The translations under genes were made by a program, and so were the position numbers. This document shows, one piece after another, positions 56,770 to 64,000 of a stretch of 64,000 bases of DNA (position 1 is its first letter; each line of letters begins with the position of its first letter). Origin of the DNA: Streptomyces narbonensis (GTDB lineage Bacteria; Actinomycetota; Actinomycetes; Streptomycetales; Streptomycetaceae); the NCBI RefSeq assembly GCF_014649015.1, contig NZ_BMSF01000005.1, positions 186,001-250,000 on the forward strand, written 5' to 3'. The notes below the pieces were generated by a model, which saw only the letters and a program-made list of their open reading frames with translations, did no database searches and had not been told where the DNA came from.

Positions 56770-59256
56770 GTGATCCGTCCCGGCTGGTCCGCTCCGCGCT
56801 GTCTGCAAGTACTTCTGCTGCTTCTCTGTCTCGTTCTGCCCGCGGTGGGGGAGGCTGCGGCTGCTCAGGACACCGCGACAGCCTGCCGAGCCGACCAGCT
56901 CAAGAAGGCCAAGGTCACGGCGCTGGCCGAGTTCAAGCACCGAGGCAACAACTTCAGCATGGTCACCAGCACCATGGACATCAGCGTGCCCACCACCTGG
57001 ACTCTCGCCTCCGACCTGCTCCTGGACTCCCATTCTCTGGCCTATCGGTCTGCGCTGGGGTGCCTGGTGGGCAAGCCGTCGGACGAGAAGTACTTTCCTG
57101 ACGACGAGTGGCGCTTCAAGCCGGTGGCCGTGAAGGCCGATGGCCAGTGGGTCAAGGTGCACTATCAGGCTGTCAACTGGATCCAGTTCTCGTCGTTCGA
57201 ATCTGTCGGGCCCTGGGACCTGGCGTTGTCGAAGGAGAACTGGAGCATCGAGTTGCGGCCTTCCCCTGCTCTGAAGGGCGCCGACTGGGACAGGGTGCAG
57301 GTCGACTTGGGTGGCCGGGGCGCCCTGACGGCCACCCCGCCGCCGGCTTTCGGCGAAGGTGGAACGAATCTGAGCTGGCGGCACACAGAGCTGGACCGCA
57401 ATCCCCAGGTGACTTTCCGCCCACCCACCGTGCAGCACTGGTACTTCGTCACGACCTCGTTGGAGGAACCCTGGCAGGTTTGGGAGACGTGGGGGTCTTA
57501 TGGCGCCTCGGCAACATTCTGGTACGTCGCCTCAGGTGCGTTGTTGCTCGTCGCGGGTCGGCGGCTGAAGCACAGTCTGGCCGGTCCGATTTCGGCGGAG
57601 GAGTCGAGCGCGCTGCACTACCTGCGGTGGTGGGCGCTCCTCCTGATGCTCCTGGGCGTGCTCGTCTATCTCCACGACAACCTCTACGTGTGGCTCCAGC
57701 AGCTGGTGGGCTGGTATCACGATTACCAGCCGACGGTCGCGCTGTTCGTCCTGGCGCTCCTCGGGCCCGCGCTGTGTCTCTTCGGCAGTCGGTCGAAACG
57801 CCTCCTCTTCAGTGTGGGCGGAGTCGTCCTCGGCGTACTCGGCTGGTACGTGGTGACAGAGGCTTTCGACTTCACCTTGCTCCCCACCGTCGACTGGCCC
57901 TTGTCCACTCCAGGCTTGACCGTGGCGGCCGTGGCCTACGCTGCGCTGCTGGCGGTGTTCTGGATCGGTGTGATCGCAGCCGGGCAGCGGCTCCTGCTGA
58001 TCAGCGAGACACGGATTCCGACACGTGTGATGGTCGCCGCCGCACTTGCGGCAGCGACGGCGACCGTCCTCTGGTCCTATCTCGCCTTTGAACGTTTCTG
58101 GGAGCGGATCACCTGGCTCGCGCACCCGTCTTGGCCTGGTTTCCGGTCGGTCTGGGCTCAAAAACTCGACGAATGGTGGTTGTATTTTCCGACGACTGCA
58201 CTGGAACCGCTGCTGGTCATCGTCGGCATCTTGGCGCCACTGGCCGTACTGGGCGTCTTGCGGGTCTGCCGGGTCGAACAGCACGAGCAGGGGGCGTTCA
58301 CGCCGACACCAGCGGAGCGGTATCTCCTGGTGGTCCTCTTTGCCGTAACCCTCGCACCCGACACGTACTACTTCGGCTTCTCGGCTTACGCTCTCACCCT
58401 GCTGCTGAGCCTCGTCACGGCCTGGGGGGTACTTGCCCTGGGCTCATCCGTCTCCGTACTGGAGCAGCCTTTCGCCGATGATGCGCCGCTGGGAAGGACG
58501 ATCTCACTGACCGACAGGGCCGACGTGCTGCGCTTGGCACGTCGGTTCCGGGAGCTCCAGACCCGCCGGGGCCAACTCGGTCCGGCGGAGCATTCCGCCG
58601 AGCGGGAGTCGATCGAGGTGGAGATCGACAGACTGGACCAGGCACTGCCGGCGGGAGTCCGGCCCGCCGATCTTCCGTTTGCCTGCGGCCCGATGCCCAC
58701 ATGGTGGGGAAATGCCCGCAGGGGTGCCGTCAATGCGTGTCTCATCGGCTTGCCCGCGACCGGCCTGCTCTATTGGGTGGGCGCGGTAAAGGGCGACTCC
58801 TGGGTGGTGAGCGCCGAGGACACGACGGGCTTCCTCTGGATCACGGTCCAGATCCTCTACTGGCAGGTCTACTGGATCGTCGGGGGAATCTTCCTCGGGG
58901 CGCTGTGGCGTGATCTGCCGGGCCGTCACGGGCCGACAAAGGCACTCTTCGTCGCGATCGCGTTCGCCGTCCCGGAAGTAGCCGACTTCCTCATCACCCA
59001 AGCCCTCCACGGGAGCGTGCCCGAGGTGATCGGTGAGATCGCCGCGTTCGGCTCGGTGATGACGTGTACGGGCCTGATGATGGACCTGCAGACTTTCCAA
59101 GACGAGCGCCGCTACTGGCCGACCAACGCCAGTCTCGTCGCCTACGTCTACCAGATGCGCTTCGCCACGTTCGCGTTCTTCATGGCGCAGCTGCTCGCGC
59201 TCGTCACCCTCTGGAAGACCTTCGCCGACGTCAGCACCTCGGCGCCCGGCCGGTAG
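56770..59256 (+). CDS. large integral membrane protein (828 aa), conserved hypothetical
   Basis: The N-terminal signal-like helix (CLQVLLLLLCLVLPAVG) is followed by a 240-residue extracellular domain (DISVPTTWTLASDLLL..., RPPTVQHWYFVTTSL). About ten membrane helices follow (ASATFWYVASGALLLVAG, WWALLLMLLGVLVYLHD, VALFVLALLGPALCLFG, ...), then a cytosolic Arg-rich helical section near 590-650 (RLARRFRELQTRRGQLG) and further helices. It resembles a family of large Streptomyces membrane proteins of unknown function (perhaps DUF6185). No transport or enzyme motif seen. GTG start; the ribosome site is weak. Confidence 0.65.
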   Translation: MIRPGWSAPRCLQVLLLLLCLVLPAVGEAAAAQDTATACRADQLKKAKVTALAEFKHRGNNFSMVTSTMDISVPTTWTLASDLLLDSHSLAYRSALGCLVGKPSDEKYFPDDEWRFKPVAVKADGQWVKVHYQAVNWIQFSSFESVGPWDLALSKENWSIELRPSPALKGADWDRVQVDLGGRGALTATPPPAFGEGGTNLSWRHTELDRNPQVTFRPPTVQHWYFVTTSLEEPWQVWETWGSYGASATFWYVASGALLLVAGRRLKHSLAGPISAEESSALHYLRWWALLLMLLGVLVYLHDNLYVWLQQLVGWYHDYQPTVALFVLALLGPALCLFGSRSKRLLFSVGGVVLGVLGWYVVTEAFDFTLLPTVDWPLSTPGLTVAAVAYAALLAVFWIGVIAAGQRLLLISETRIPTRVMVAAALAAATATVLWSYLAFERFWERITWLAHPSWPGFRSVWAQKLDEWWLYFPTTALEPLLVIVGILAPLAVLGVLRVCRVEQHEQGAFTPTPAERYLLVVLFAVTLAPDTYYFGFSAYALTLLLSLVTAWGVLALGSSVSVLEQPFADDAPLGRTISLTDRADVLRLARRFRELQTRRGQLGPAEHSAERESIEVEIDRLDQALPAGVRPADLPFACGPMPTWWGNARRGAVNACLIGLPATGLLYWVGAVKGDSWVVSAEDTTGFLWITVQILYWQVYWIVGGIFLGALWRDLPGRHGPTKALFVAIAFAVPEVADFLITQALHGSVPEVIGEIAAFGSVMTCTGLMMDLQTFQDERRYWPTNASLVAYVYQMRFATFAFFMAQLLALVTLWKTFADVSTSAPGR

Positions 59257-59589
59257 CCGGCCCCCGACCAACGACCTGGGGGCGTCTTGTCGACCATTGG
59301 TCGAGCCGGATGAGTGTGCCGGCGAGGGTGACGGCGGCGAGGCAGCGGCCGAGGTGTTCGTCGCAGCGGAGAGCCCTGCCCGATGGCCCCGAGTCGCCAT
59401 CGACGACACGCGGTTGTCAGCGCCCTTGAGTGCCTTCCGTTCGGCGACATCACTGCCGTACACGCGTACCCCGAGCCGAGCCGTGCCCTGAGCAGTCCGT
59501 ACCGGCCCGCACCCCGAATCGTCTGATCGAAGCCGGTGGAAGGTAAATGCGTCGACAGCGCCTCCCGGCACCGGGCAAAGTAGCCGCCC
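59257..59589. other. 333-bp gap with a possible transposase remnant
   Basis: On the minus strand, 59275-59395 encodes RALRCDEHLGRCLAAVTLAG then TLIRLDQW, which looks like the last helix of an IS transposase (RRxExxLAAxTLAxxLIxL) but is too short to assign. The rest has no visible feature. Confidence 0.3.
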
Positions 59590-60330
59590 GTGACGAGCAG
59601 TGAACTGTGGACCCGTGCGACCGCCGAACGCTACGACGCGGAGGAGACCGAGACGTCCTCGCCCGCCGTTCTCGGACCGACCCTCGAATTCCTCGCCGAG
59701 CTGGCCGGAGACGGCCGGGCACTGGAGTTCGCCATCGGGACCGGACGAGTGGGTGTTCCCCTCCGCGAACGCGGCGTGCCGGTGGTGGGCATCGAACTGT
59801 CCGAGCACATGGCGGCGGTGCTGCGCCGCAAGATCGACGAGGACACGCTCCCGGTGGTGATCGGGGACATGGCCACCACCGCCGTTCCCGGCGAGTTCAC
59901 CCTGGTCTACCTCGTCTACAACACCATCACGAACCTGCTCACGCAGGACGAGCAGGTCGAGTGTTTCCGCAACGCCGCACGCCATCTGGAGCCCGGTGGC
60001 CGGTTCGTCATCGAGCTCGGCGTGCCGCCGCTGAGGTTCCTGCCGCCCGGCCAGGTCGCGGTGCCGTTCGACGTCTCCGAGCGGCATCTCGGCTTCGACA
60101 CCTTCGACCTCGTCGAGCAGGTTCTCGTCTCGCACCACTTCACCCGTGACGGAGACGACGGCCACTACCGTCGTGACAACTCCCGGCACCGGTACGCCTG
60201 GCCGGCGGAGCTCGACCTGATGGCACGGATCGCCGGCCTCGAGCTGGAACGTCGCGTCGCGGACTGGGACGGGGCGCCGTTCACCCAGGACTCGGGGAAG
60301 CACATCTCCGTATGGCGCAAGCCGGCCTGA
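59590..60330 (+). CDS. class I SAM-dependent methyltransferase
   Basis: 246 residues. Motif I as ALEFAIGTGRVGVPLRERG, acidic end of strand 2 in VVGIELSEHM, motif II in FTLVYLVYNTITNLLTQ, motif III in AARHLEPGGRFVIELG. The C-terminal beta strands are longer than usual (VSHHFTRDGDDGHYRRDNSRHRYAWPAELD). The substrate is unknown. GTG start at 59590. The gene looks intact, unlike the truncated one at 25106. Its 3' end runs into a decayed VOC gene on the other strand. Confidence 0.85.
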   Translation: MTSSELWTRATAERYDAEETETSSPAVLGPTLEFLAELAGDGRALEFAIGTGRVGVPLRERGVPVVGIELSEHMAAVLRRKIDEDTLPVVIGDMATTAVPGEFTLVYLVYNTITNLLTQDEQVECFRNAARHLEPGGRFVIELGVPPLRFLPPGQVAVPFDVSERHLGFDTFDLVEQVLVSHHFTRDGDDGHYRRDNSRHRYAWPAELDLMARIAGLELERRVADWDGAPFTQDSGKHISVWRKPA

Positions 60331-60339
60331 GATCCCCCC

Positions 60340-61056
60340 GCAGTCCCCCCACAGTCCCCCCGCGCAGGCCGGGGGCAGGGAGACTGTGAGCAGTGCTCGT
60401 ACGTGGGCGATGTCGGGAACGGCGATGGTGCAGGCTGCAAGTGCCGGGAGTGCGGGCGGTTCCGTACCCGGCAGCAGTTTCGGAAGGTCGGTCTCGGTCA
60501 GGAGTGTGACCGGTCCTTCCGGGGAGAGGGCCGGCCCAGATACCGCTCGTACCGTGCGCGGGCCAGGCCGAGTTGCCCGTCGGGTACGCACAGCACTACC
60601 TCGGCGAGTTCCCGGGCGCCGTCGGGGTGGCCGAGGTGCCGGGTGTGCTGGAACTCCGGGTCGAGGTCGGCGACGACGCCGACTCGGCCTCCCGGTGCAC
60701 CGTCGATCTCCACGTAGCGGACGAGCTCCGTGCGTACGCCGTCGGGGTCTCGACGGGCCGGCCGACGGTGTTCACCCCGTCGGCCGGCCGACGGTGTTCA
60801 CCCCTCCGTGTCCGACCCCGGCGGCGGTGAGCCGGTTTGCCGTGCCGTCGACGTCCGGCGAGGAGAACATCAGGATGTGAAGTCCTTCGAAGCGGTCGCG
60901 CCACCCTTCGAGCTGGGCGCTGGTCGCCTCGATCCGGGATTTGACCAGATCGAGCTTCTCCGGACACACCTGGAGCGGAACGATCCGCGCGTCAGGCGGC
61001 AGCCCCGCCGTGCTGTACGCCTTCAGCCGCGGCCGTCGCGATCCGGCTCCACACAT
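60340..61056 (-). pseudogene. frameshifted VOC/glyoxalase-like gene
   Basis: Pieces in different frames of the minus strand reconstruct one VOC protein: FEGLHILMFSSPDVDGTANRLTAAGVGHGG, then RRDPDGVRTELVRYVEIDG and VVADLDPEFQHTRHLGHPDG, and further LLPGTEPPALPALAACTIAVPD. A 26-bp tandem duplication (GGCCGGCCGACGGTGTTCAC... at 60756 and again at 60782) breaks the frame in the middle; another shift lies near 60500-60540. There is no single reading frame, so the gene is dead. Confidence 0.65.
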
Positions 61057-61078
61057 GATCGACCCGGTAGGGGCTGAG

Positions 61079-61501
61079 CTACTCGGCGGAGTGTGGGCCC
61101 GTCTTTCCGGTGAACGGGAAGAGCGGATAGCCGTCCATGCACCGACCTCCTGGCGGGTGGTACGGCCAATCCATCCCGATCCGGTACAGCAACGTCAGTG
61201 CAATGACGCCCGCAAGCGGTGCGAGCCACATGGCTGCCCGCCCACCCCGAAGGGGCCACCGCCGAAGTGCGAGTTGGAGCAGATGCAGCAACAGCGTCAT
61301 GCAGAGCCACACGACAGGCAGCGTCATCAGCAGCCCTACGTTGTTGCCGGCGTTGTTCCCGAGGGGACAACTCGCCCATGAGCGAACGGTCCACACTGTG
61401 CCGCCGTACGCGCCGAGGGCGGCGAGGGCAGGAGTCAGCAAGTACCAGCCGCAGCTTGACGGCGACGCGGGCGCCTCGCCTTCCGCCCTCGACACGTCCA
61501 T
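61079..61501 (-). CDS. small membrane protein, hypothetical (140 aa)
   Basis: Starts MDVSRAEGEAPASPSSCGW at ATG 61501 with GGGGAGGCGCGGAG upstream. Three or four hydrophobic helices (YLLTPALAALGAYGGTVW, VGLLMTLPVVWLCMTLLLHLLQLAL, AAMWLAPLAGVIALTLLY), then a cytosolic or exposed tail (PLFPFTGKTGPHSAE). No family recognised. It lies between the dead VOC gene and the IS cluster. Confidence 0.6.
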   Translation of the reverse strand: MDVSRAEGEAPASPSSCGWYLLTPALAALGAYGGTVWTVRSWASCPLGNNAGNNVGLLMTLPVVWLCMTLLLHLLQLALRRWPLRGGRAAMWLAPLAGVIALTLLYRIGMDWPYHPPGGRCMDGYPLFPFTGKTGPHSAE

Positions 61502-61683
61502 CTCCGCGCCTCCCCACGACAACGCGCCGCAGAGTGACCGAGCAGGCGGACCGGCCGACATCCCCCGCAACAACCGAGGTCCTTCACTCACCCTGACCAA
61601 GGAAGGATCAGTTCGGTTCCCGCTCGAGCAAACCCGGAGCCGTCTCGAACTCCCGCCCGGCGCCGTAGTCGTACGCAAACAAA

Positions 61684-62370
61684 ATGGTCCGGGAACGGGG
61701 CGGGGATGGTCCCAATGGCGGTCGGCCGTGGTGCCTGCCGTTGGCAGACCGGGTGCTGCTGGTGGCCGTCTACTACCGCACGAACCTCACCATGCGGCAG
61801 CTCGCCCCTCTGTTCGGCGTCCCGTCGGCGACGGTCTGCCGGGTGATCCAACGGCTACGGCCGCTGCTCGCGATCGAACCGGCCTCGCGCCCGGCGGACG
61901 CGGTCGAGCGGATGTGGATCGTGGACGGAACCTTGCTCCCGGTCCGTGACCGGAAGGTCGGCGCGTCCTCGCGCAACTACCGGTTCTCGGCGAACGTACA
62001 GGTCATCATCGACGCCGACAGCAAGCTGGTGATCGCCGCGGCCCGGCCGGTGCCCGGCAACACCGCGGACGCGAGGTCCTGGCGGGACTCCGATCTGGCC
62101 GCCGTCTGCGAGGGCGTGACGGTGCTCGCCGACGGCGCCTACAGCAACACCGGGCTCGTCATCCCGCACCGCAAACGCCCCGGCCGGGCCCTGCTGCCCG
62201 GTCAGGAAGAGGACAACGCCGAGCACCGAAAGGCCAGGGCCCGCGTCGAGCACGCCTTCGCCCGCATGAAGCACTACAAGATCCTCCGCGACTGCCGACA
62301 GCGCGGCAACGGTCTTCACCAAGCGGTCCAGGCCGTCGCCCACATGCACAATCTCGCCCTGGCCGCATGA
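61684..62370 (+). CDS. IS5-family transposase (DDE_4 type), 5'-truncated element
   Basis: 228 residues. N-terminal HTH (LTMRQLAPLFGVPSATVCRVIQRL) and the DDE catalytic domain with IVDGTLLPVRD, VLADGAYSNTG, RVEHAFARMKHY. The start of the protein (MVRERGGDGPNGGRPWCLPL) does not match relatives, which are longer by about 15 residues, and no left terminal repeat is visible; a right end CTTCTGCAACACCCT lies at 62413-62428. The copy is therefore probably defective at its 5' side, though the DDE residues are complete. Confidence 0.75.
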   Translation: MVRERGGDGPNGGRPWCLPLADRVLLVAVYYRTNLTMRQLAPLFGVPSATVCRVIQRLRPLLAIEPASRPADAVERMWIVDGTLLPVRDRKVGASSRNYRFSANVQVIIDADSKLVIAAARPVPGNTADARSWRDSDLAAVCEGVTVLADGAYSNTGLVIPHRKRPGRALLPGQEEDNAEHRKARARVEHAFARMKHYKILRDCRQRGNGLHQAVQAVAHMHNLALAA

Positions 62371-62431
62371 CCAGACCGACGCCGAAGCCTGCCCCGACCT
62401 GCCTGCACGCAGCCTTCTGCAACACCCTTTA

Positions 62432-63479
62432 CGAGCTCGTGCACGGTAAGCGGTGAGACGTCGAACCACGGATGGTCGATCATGGTCGGGTGGTGGTGAC
62501 CGTGACTCGTGCAGCGATCGTCAGCAGCCGTCGGATCACGGGTCTGTCGCCCGACGTGAGTGCTGAACTCGTCGCGGACCTGGGTCCGTTATGGCATGAG
62601 CGTCACCAGGCAAAGTTGGCCTCTCGGCCGCGGAAGTGGGCTGTGGGCGCCGGCGCGAAGCACCGGCTGGTGTTCGTCGACCGGCTCCTGGCCACGCTCG
62701 TCCATCTCCGCCACGGCGTCACCCATGACGTGCTGGCCTGCTGGTTCGACGTGGACCGTTCCACCATCACTCGGGCCATCGGCGAGGTGCGGCCGCTGCT
62801 CGCCGAGCGGGGGTGCATGATCAGCCCCGGCGTCCGGCTGCGGACACTGGCGGAAGTCATCGATCACCTCGGTGCCAGTGGGCAGACTGGCATCATCGAC
62901 GGCACCGAGCTCCGTGTCCGCCGCCCGGCCGCCGGGCGCAAGGACCGGGATCGCTTCATCTCCGGCAAGAACAAGCAGAACGCTGTGAAGGCCATGGTCT
63001 TCACCGACGGGGAGGGGCGGCTGCTGTTCTGCAGCCCGGCCAAACCTGGAAGCTGCGCGGACATCACCCATGCCCGCGATTTAGGCCTGGTCAGGCTCCT
63101 GGCGGACGGCCCAGAGGTGGAGATCCTCGCGGACGCCGGCTACCAGGGACTCGGAGCACAGACCGGCGGACGCGTGGTGACGCCACCGCACCGCAAGTTC
63201 AAGAAGAACGCCCCGGACTGGTACGAGGAAATGCACGAACGGCAGCGCAAAGCGCATTCCTCCAGGCGGATCCGTGTCGAGCATGGGATCGCCCATCTGA
63301 AGAACTGGCGGGCACTGACCCGCCACCTCGGCCGCCGTGAGCACATGAGCGACATGGTTCAGGCCGTTGCCAGTCTGCTGTCACACCAGCAGACCGTCGA
63401 CCTGAGCCCGCGACGACAGAGGTGAGCCCCGGCCCCGCCGCAGCCTTCGATGTCTCACCGCATACCGTGCACGAGCTCG
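62432..63479 (+). mobile_element. complete IS5-family insertion sequence (1,048 bp)
   Basis: Terminal repeats CGAGCTCGTGCACGGTA... at 62432 and its complement ending at 63479 match over about 31 of 33 bp. TTA at 62429-62431 and at 63480-63482 is a 3-bp target duplication of TNA type. The element contains one transposase gene (62472-63425). It is inserted exactly between the right end of the upstream transposon and the left end of the next, so the three form a nest. Intact ends, target duplication and an unbroken gene suggest recent activity. Confidence 0.88.
62472..63425 (+). CDS. IS5-family transposase (DDE_4 type), intact
   Basis: 317 residues. HTH region THDVLACWFDVDRSTITRAIGEV. The catalytic triad is visible: D in IIDGTELRVRRP, D in EILADAGYQGL, E in RRIRVEHGIAHLKNWRAL. 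It cuts and pastes the element. The start ATG at 62472 lies 40 bp inside the left repeat; GTG codons a few positions later could be used instead. No frameshift or stop. Confidence 0.9.
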   Translation: MVDHGRVVVTVTRAAIVSSRRITGLSPDVSAELVADLGPLWHERHQAKLASRPRKWAVGAGAKHRLVFVDRLLATLVHLRHGVTHDVLACWFDVDRSTITRAIGEVRPLLAERGCMISPGVRLRTLAEVIDHLGASGQTGIIDGTELRVRRPAAGRKDRDRFISGKNKQNAVKAMVFTDGEGRLLFCSPAKPGSCADITHARDLGLVRLLADGPEVEILADAGYQGLGAQTGGRVVTPPHRKFKKNAPDWYEEMHERQRKAHSSRRIRVEHGIAHLKNWRALTRHLGRREHMSDMVQAVASLLSHQQTVDLSPRRQR

Positions 63480-63519
63480 TTAGAGGTGTCCCATTGATCA
63501 ATTGGTCAGTTGATCGGAT

Positions 63520-64000
63520 GTGCCTGTCCGCTTAATGATCACCGATGCGATGTGGGACCGGATCGAGCCGCTGATGCCAGCCGATCCGGTCCGCGGTGGG
63601 CCGACCACCGGCGCAGCCTTGAGGCCATCGCGTGGAAGTACCGCACCTGCTCTCCTTGGCGGGACCTGCCGGACGAGCTGGGTCCCTTCAGGCTGCTCAC
63701 AAACGATTGGTTAGGTGGGCTGTGGACGGGACCTGGGAACGGATCCTGGCTTCGCTCCTGGCAGCAGCCGACGGCGCTGATGACATCGGCTGGACCGTGT
63801 CGGTTGACTCCACCGTCTGCCGCGCCCACCAGCACGCCGCCGGCGCCAGGAAATAGGGGCGCCGGGCCGGGCTGAACCTGATGACCATGCGCTCGGACGG
63901 TCCCGCGGCGGCCTGAGCACGAAAGTTCACCTCGCTAGCGACAGCCGTGCACGGCCTCTGGTCCTCCGCGTGACCGGAGGCCAGGCGGGTGACGCGCCAG
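63520..64000 (+). pseudogene. IS5-family transposase, frameshifted, cut by the window edge
   Basis: Read across frames it encodes VRLMITDAMWDRIEPLMPAD, RWADHRRSLEAIAWKYRTCS, KRLVRWAVDGTWERILASLL and VSVDSTVCRAHQHAAGARK, then a stop, then ALGRSRGGLSTKVHLASDSR. At least three frameshifts and one stop codon are needed to join them. It begins just after the left-end sequence GAGGTGTCCCATTG (63483-63496). The fragment at 27993-28215 comes from the same type of transposase. Confidence 0.8.

Noticed and set aside
1..64000. Search for CRISPR arrays, tRNA or rRNA genes, riboswitches and a biosynthetic gene cluster
   Set aside because: No regularly spaced repeats with unique spacers, no cloverleaf or rRNA segment, no recognisable riboswitch core, and no assembly-line or RiPP-maturation genes were seen.

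Overview
The window is Streptomyces chromosome, most likely a variable arm rather than the core. The evidence is very high GC, frequent GTG starts, purine-rich ribosome sites, a large LuxR regulator, SpoIIE-type and sigma-like signalling proteins, many secreted hydrolases, and remnants of IS5-family transposons. No rRNA, tRNA, CRISPR array or complete biosynthetic gene cluster is visible.

1-10 kb: tail of a glycosyltransferase, a secreted M9 collagenase, a GPP34 protein, small hypotheticals, a lipoprotein, a GNAT acetyltransferase and a large secreted carbohydrate-active protein. A 207-bp palindromic element (MITE-like) sits at 4.9 kb. 10-26 kb: an FHA-flavin monooxygenase fusion, an AraC regulator divergent from an SDR, a second SDR with its own operator, a sigma-like protein fused through a membrane segment to a CAP domain, a divergent SUKH/HEAT-like pair, a PET-hydrolase-like cutinase, a LuxR-type ATPase regulator and a mycothiol-dependent enzyme. 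26-30 kb is a degraded patch: two IS5 transposase remnants, a second copy of the palindromic element, truncated genes and 8-bp tandem repeats. 30-34 kb: a secreted protein and an overlapping pair of tandemly duplicated Fe(II)/2-oxoglutarate oxygenase genes.

35-40.3 kb looks like a light-response cluster: SDR-DUF2867 protein, DNA photolyase, ECF sigma factor (LitS type) and a convergent LitR/CarH-type B12-binding MerR photoreceptor. A near-identical 17-bp motif lies upstream of both the sigma gene and the photoreceptor gene and is the best candidate for the shared operator. 40-55 kb: a second sigma-like membrane protein, a PAS/SpoIIE phosphatase, an XRE protein with a small sigma-like partner, a TetR-reductase pair, a TipA-like MerR gene with a textbook 19-bp-spaced promoter, secreted and cytoplasmic hydrolases, a second TetR operon divergent from a serine hydrolase with a leaderless upstream peptide, and UDP-glucose dehydrogenase. 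56-64 kb: zinc-ribbon protein, large membrane protein, methyltransferase, a frameshifted VOC gene, and a nest of three IS5-family elements. One of these is complete, with terminal inverted repeats and a TTA target duplication.

The most noteworthy items are the light cluster with its shared motif, the palindromic element that twice lands exactly on a neighbouring gene's TAG stop codon, the paired oxygenases of unknown substrate, the FHA-monooxygenase fusion and the polyester hydrolase candidate. Functional calls rest on motifs read by eye; no database search was run.
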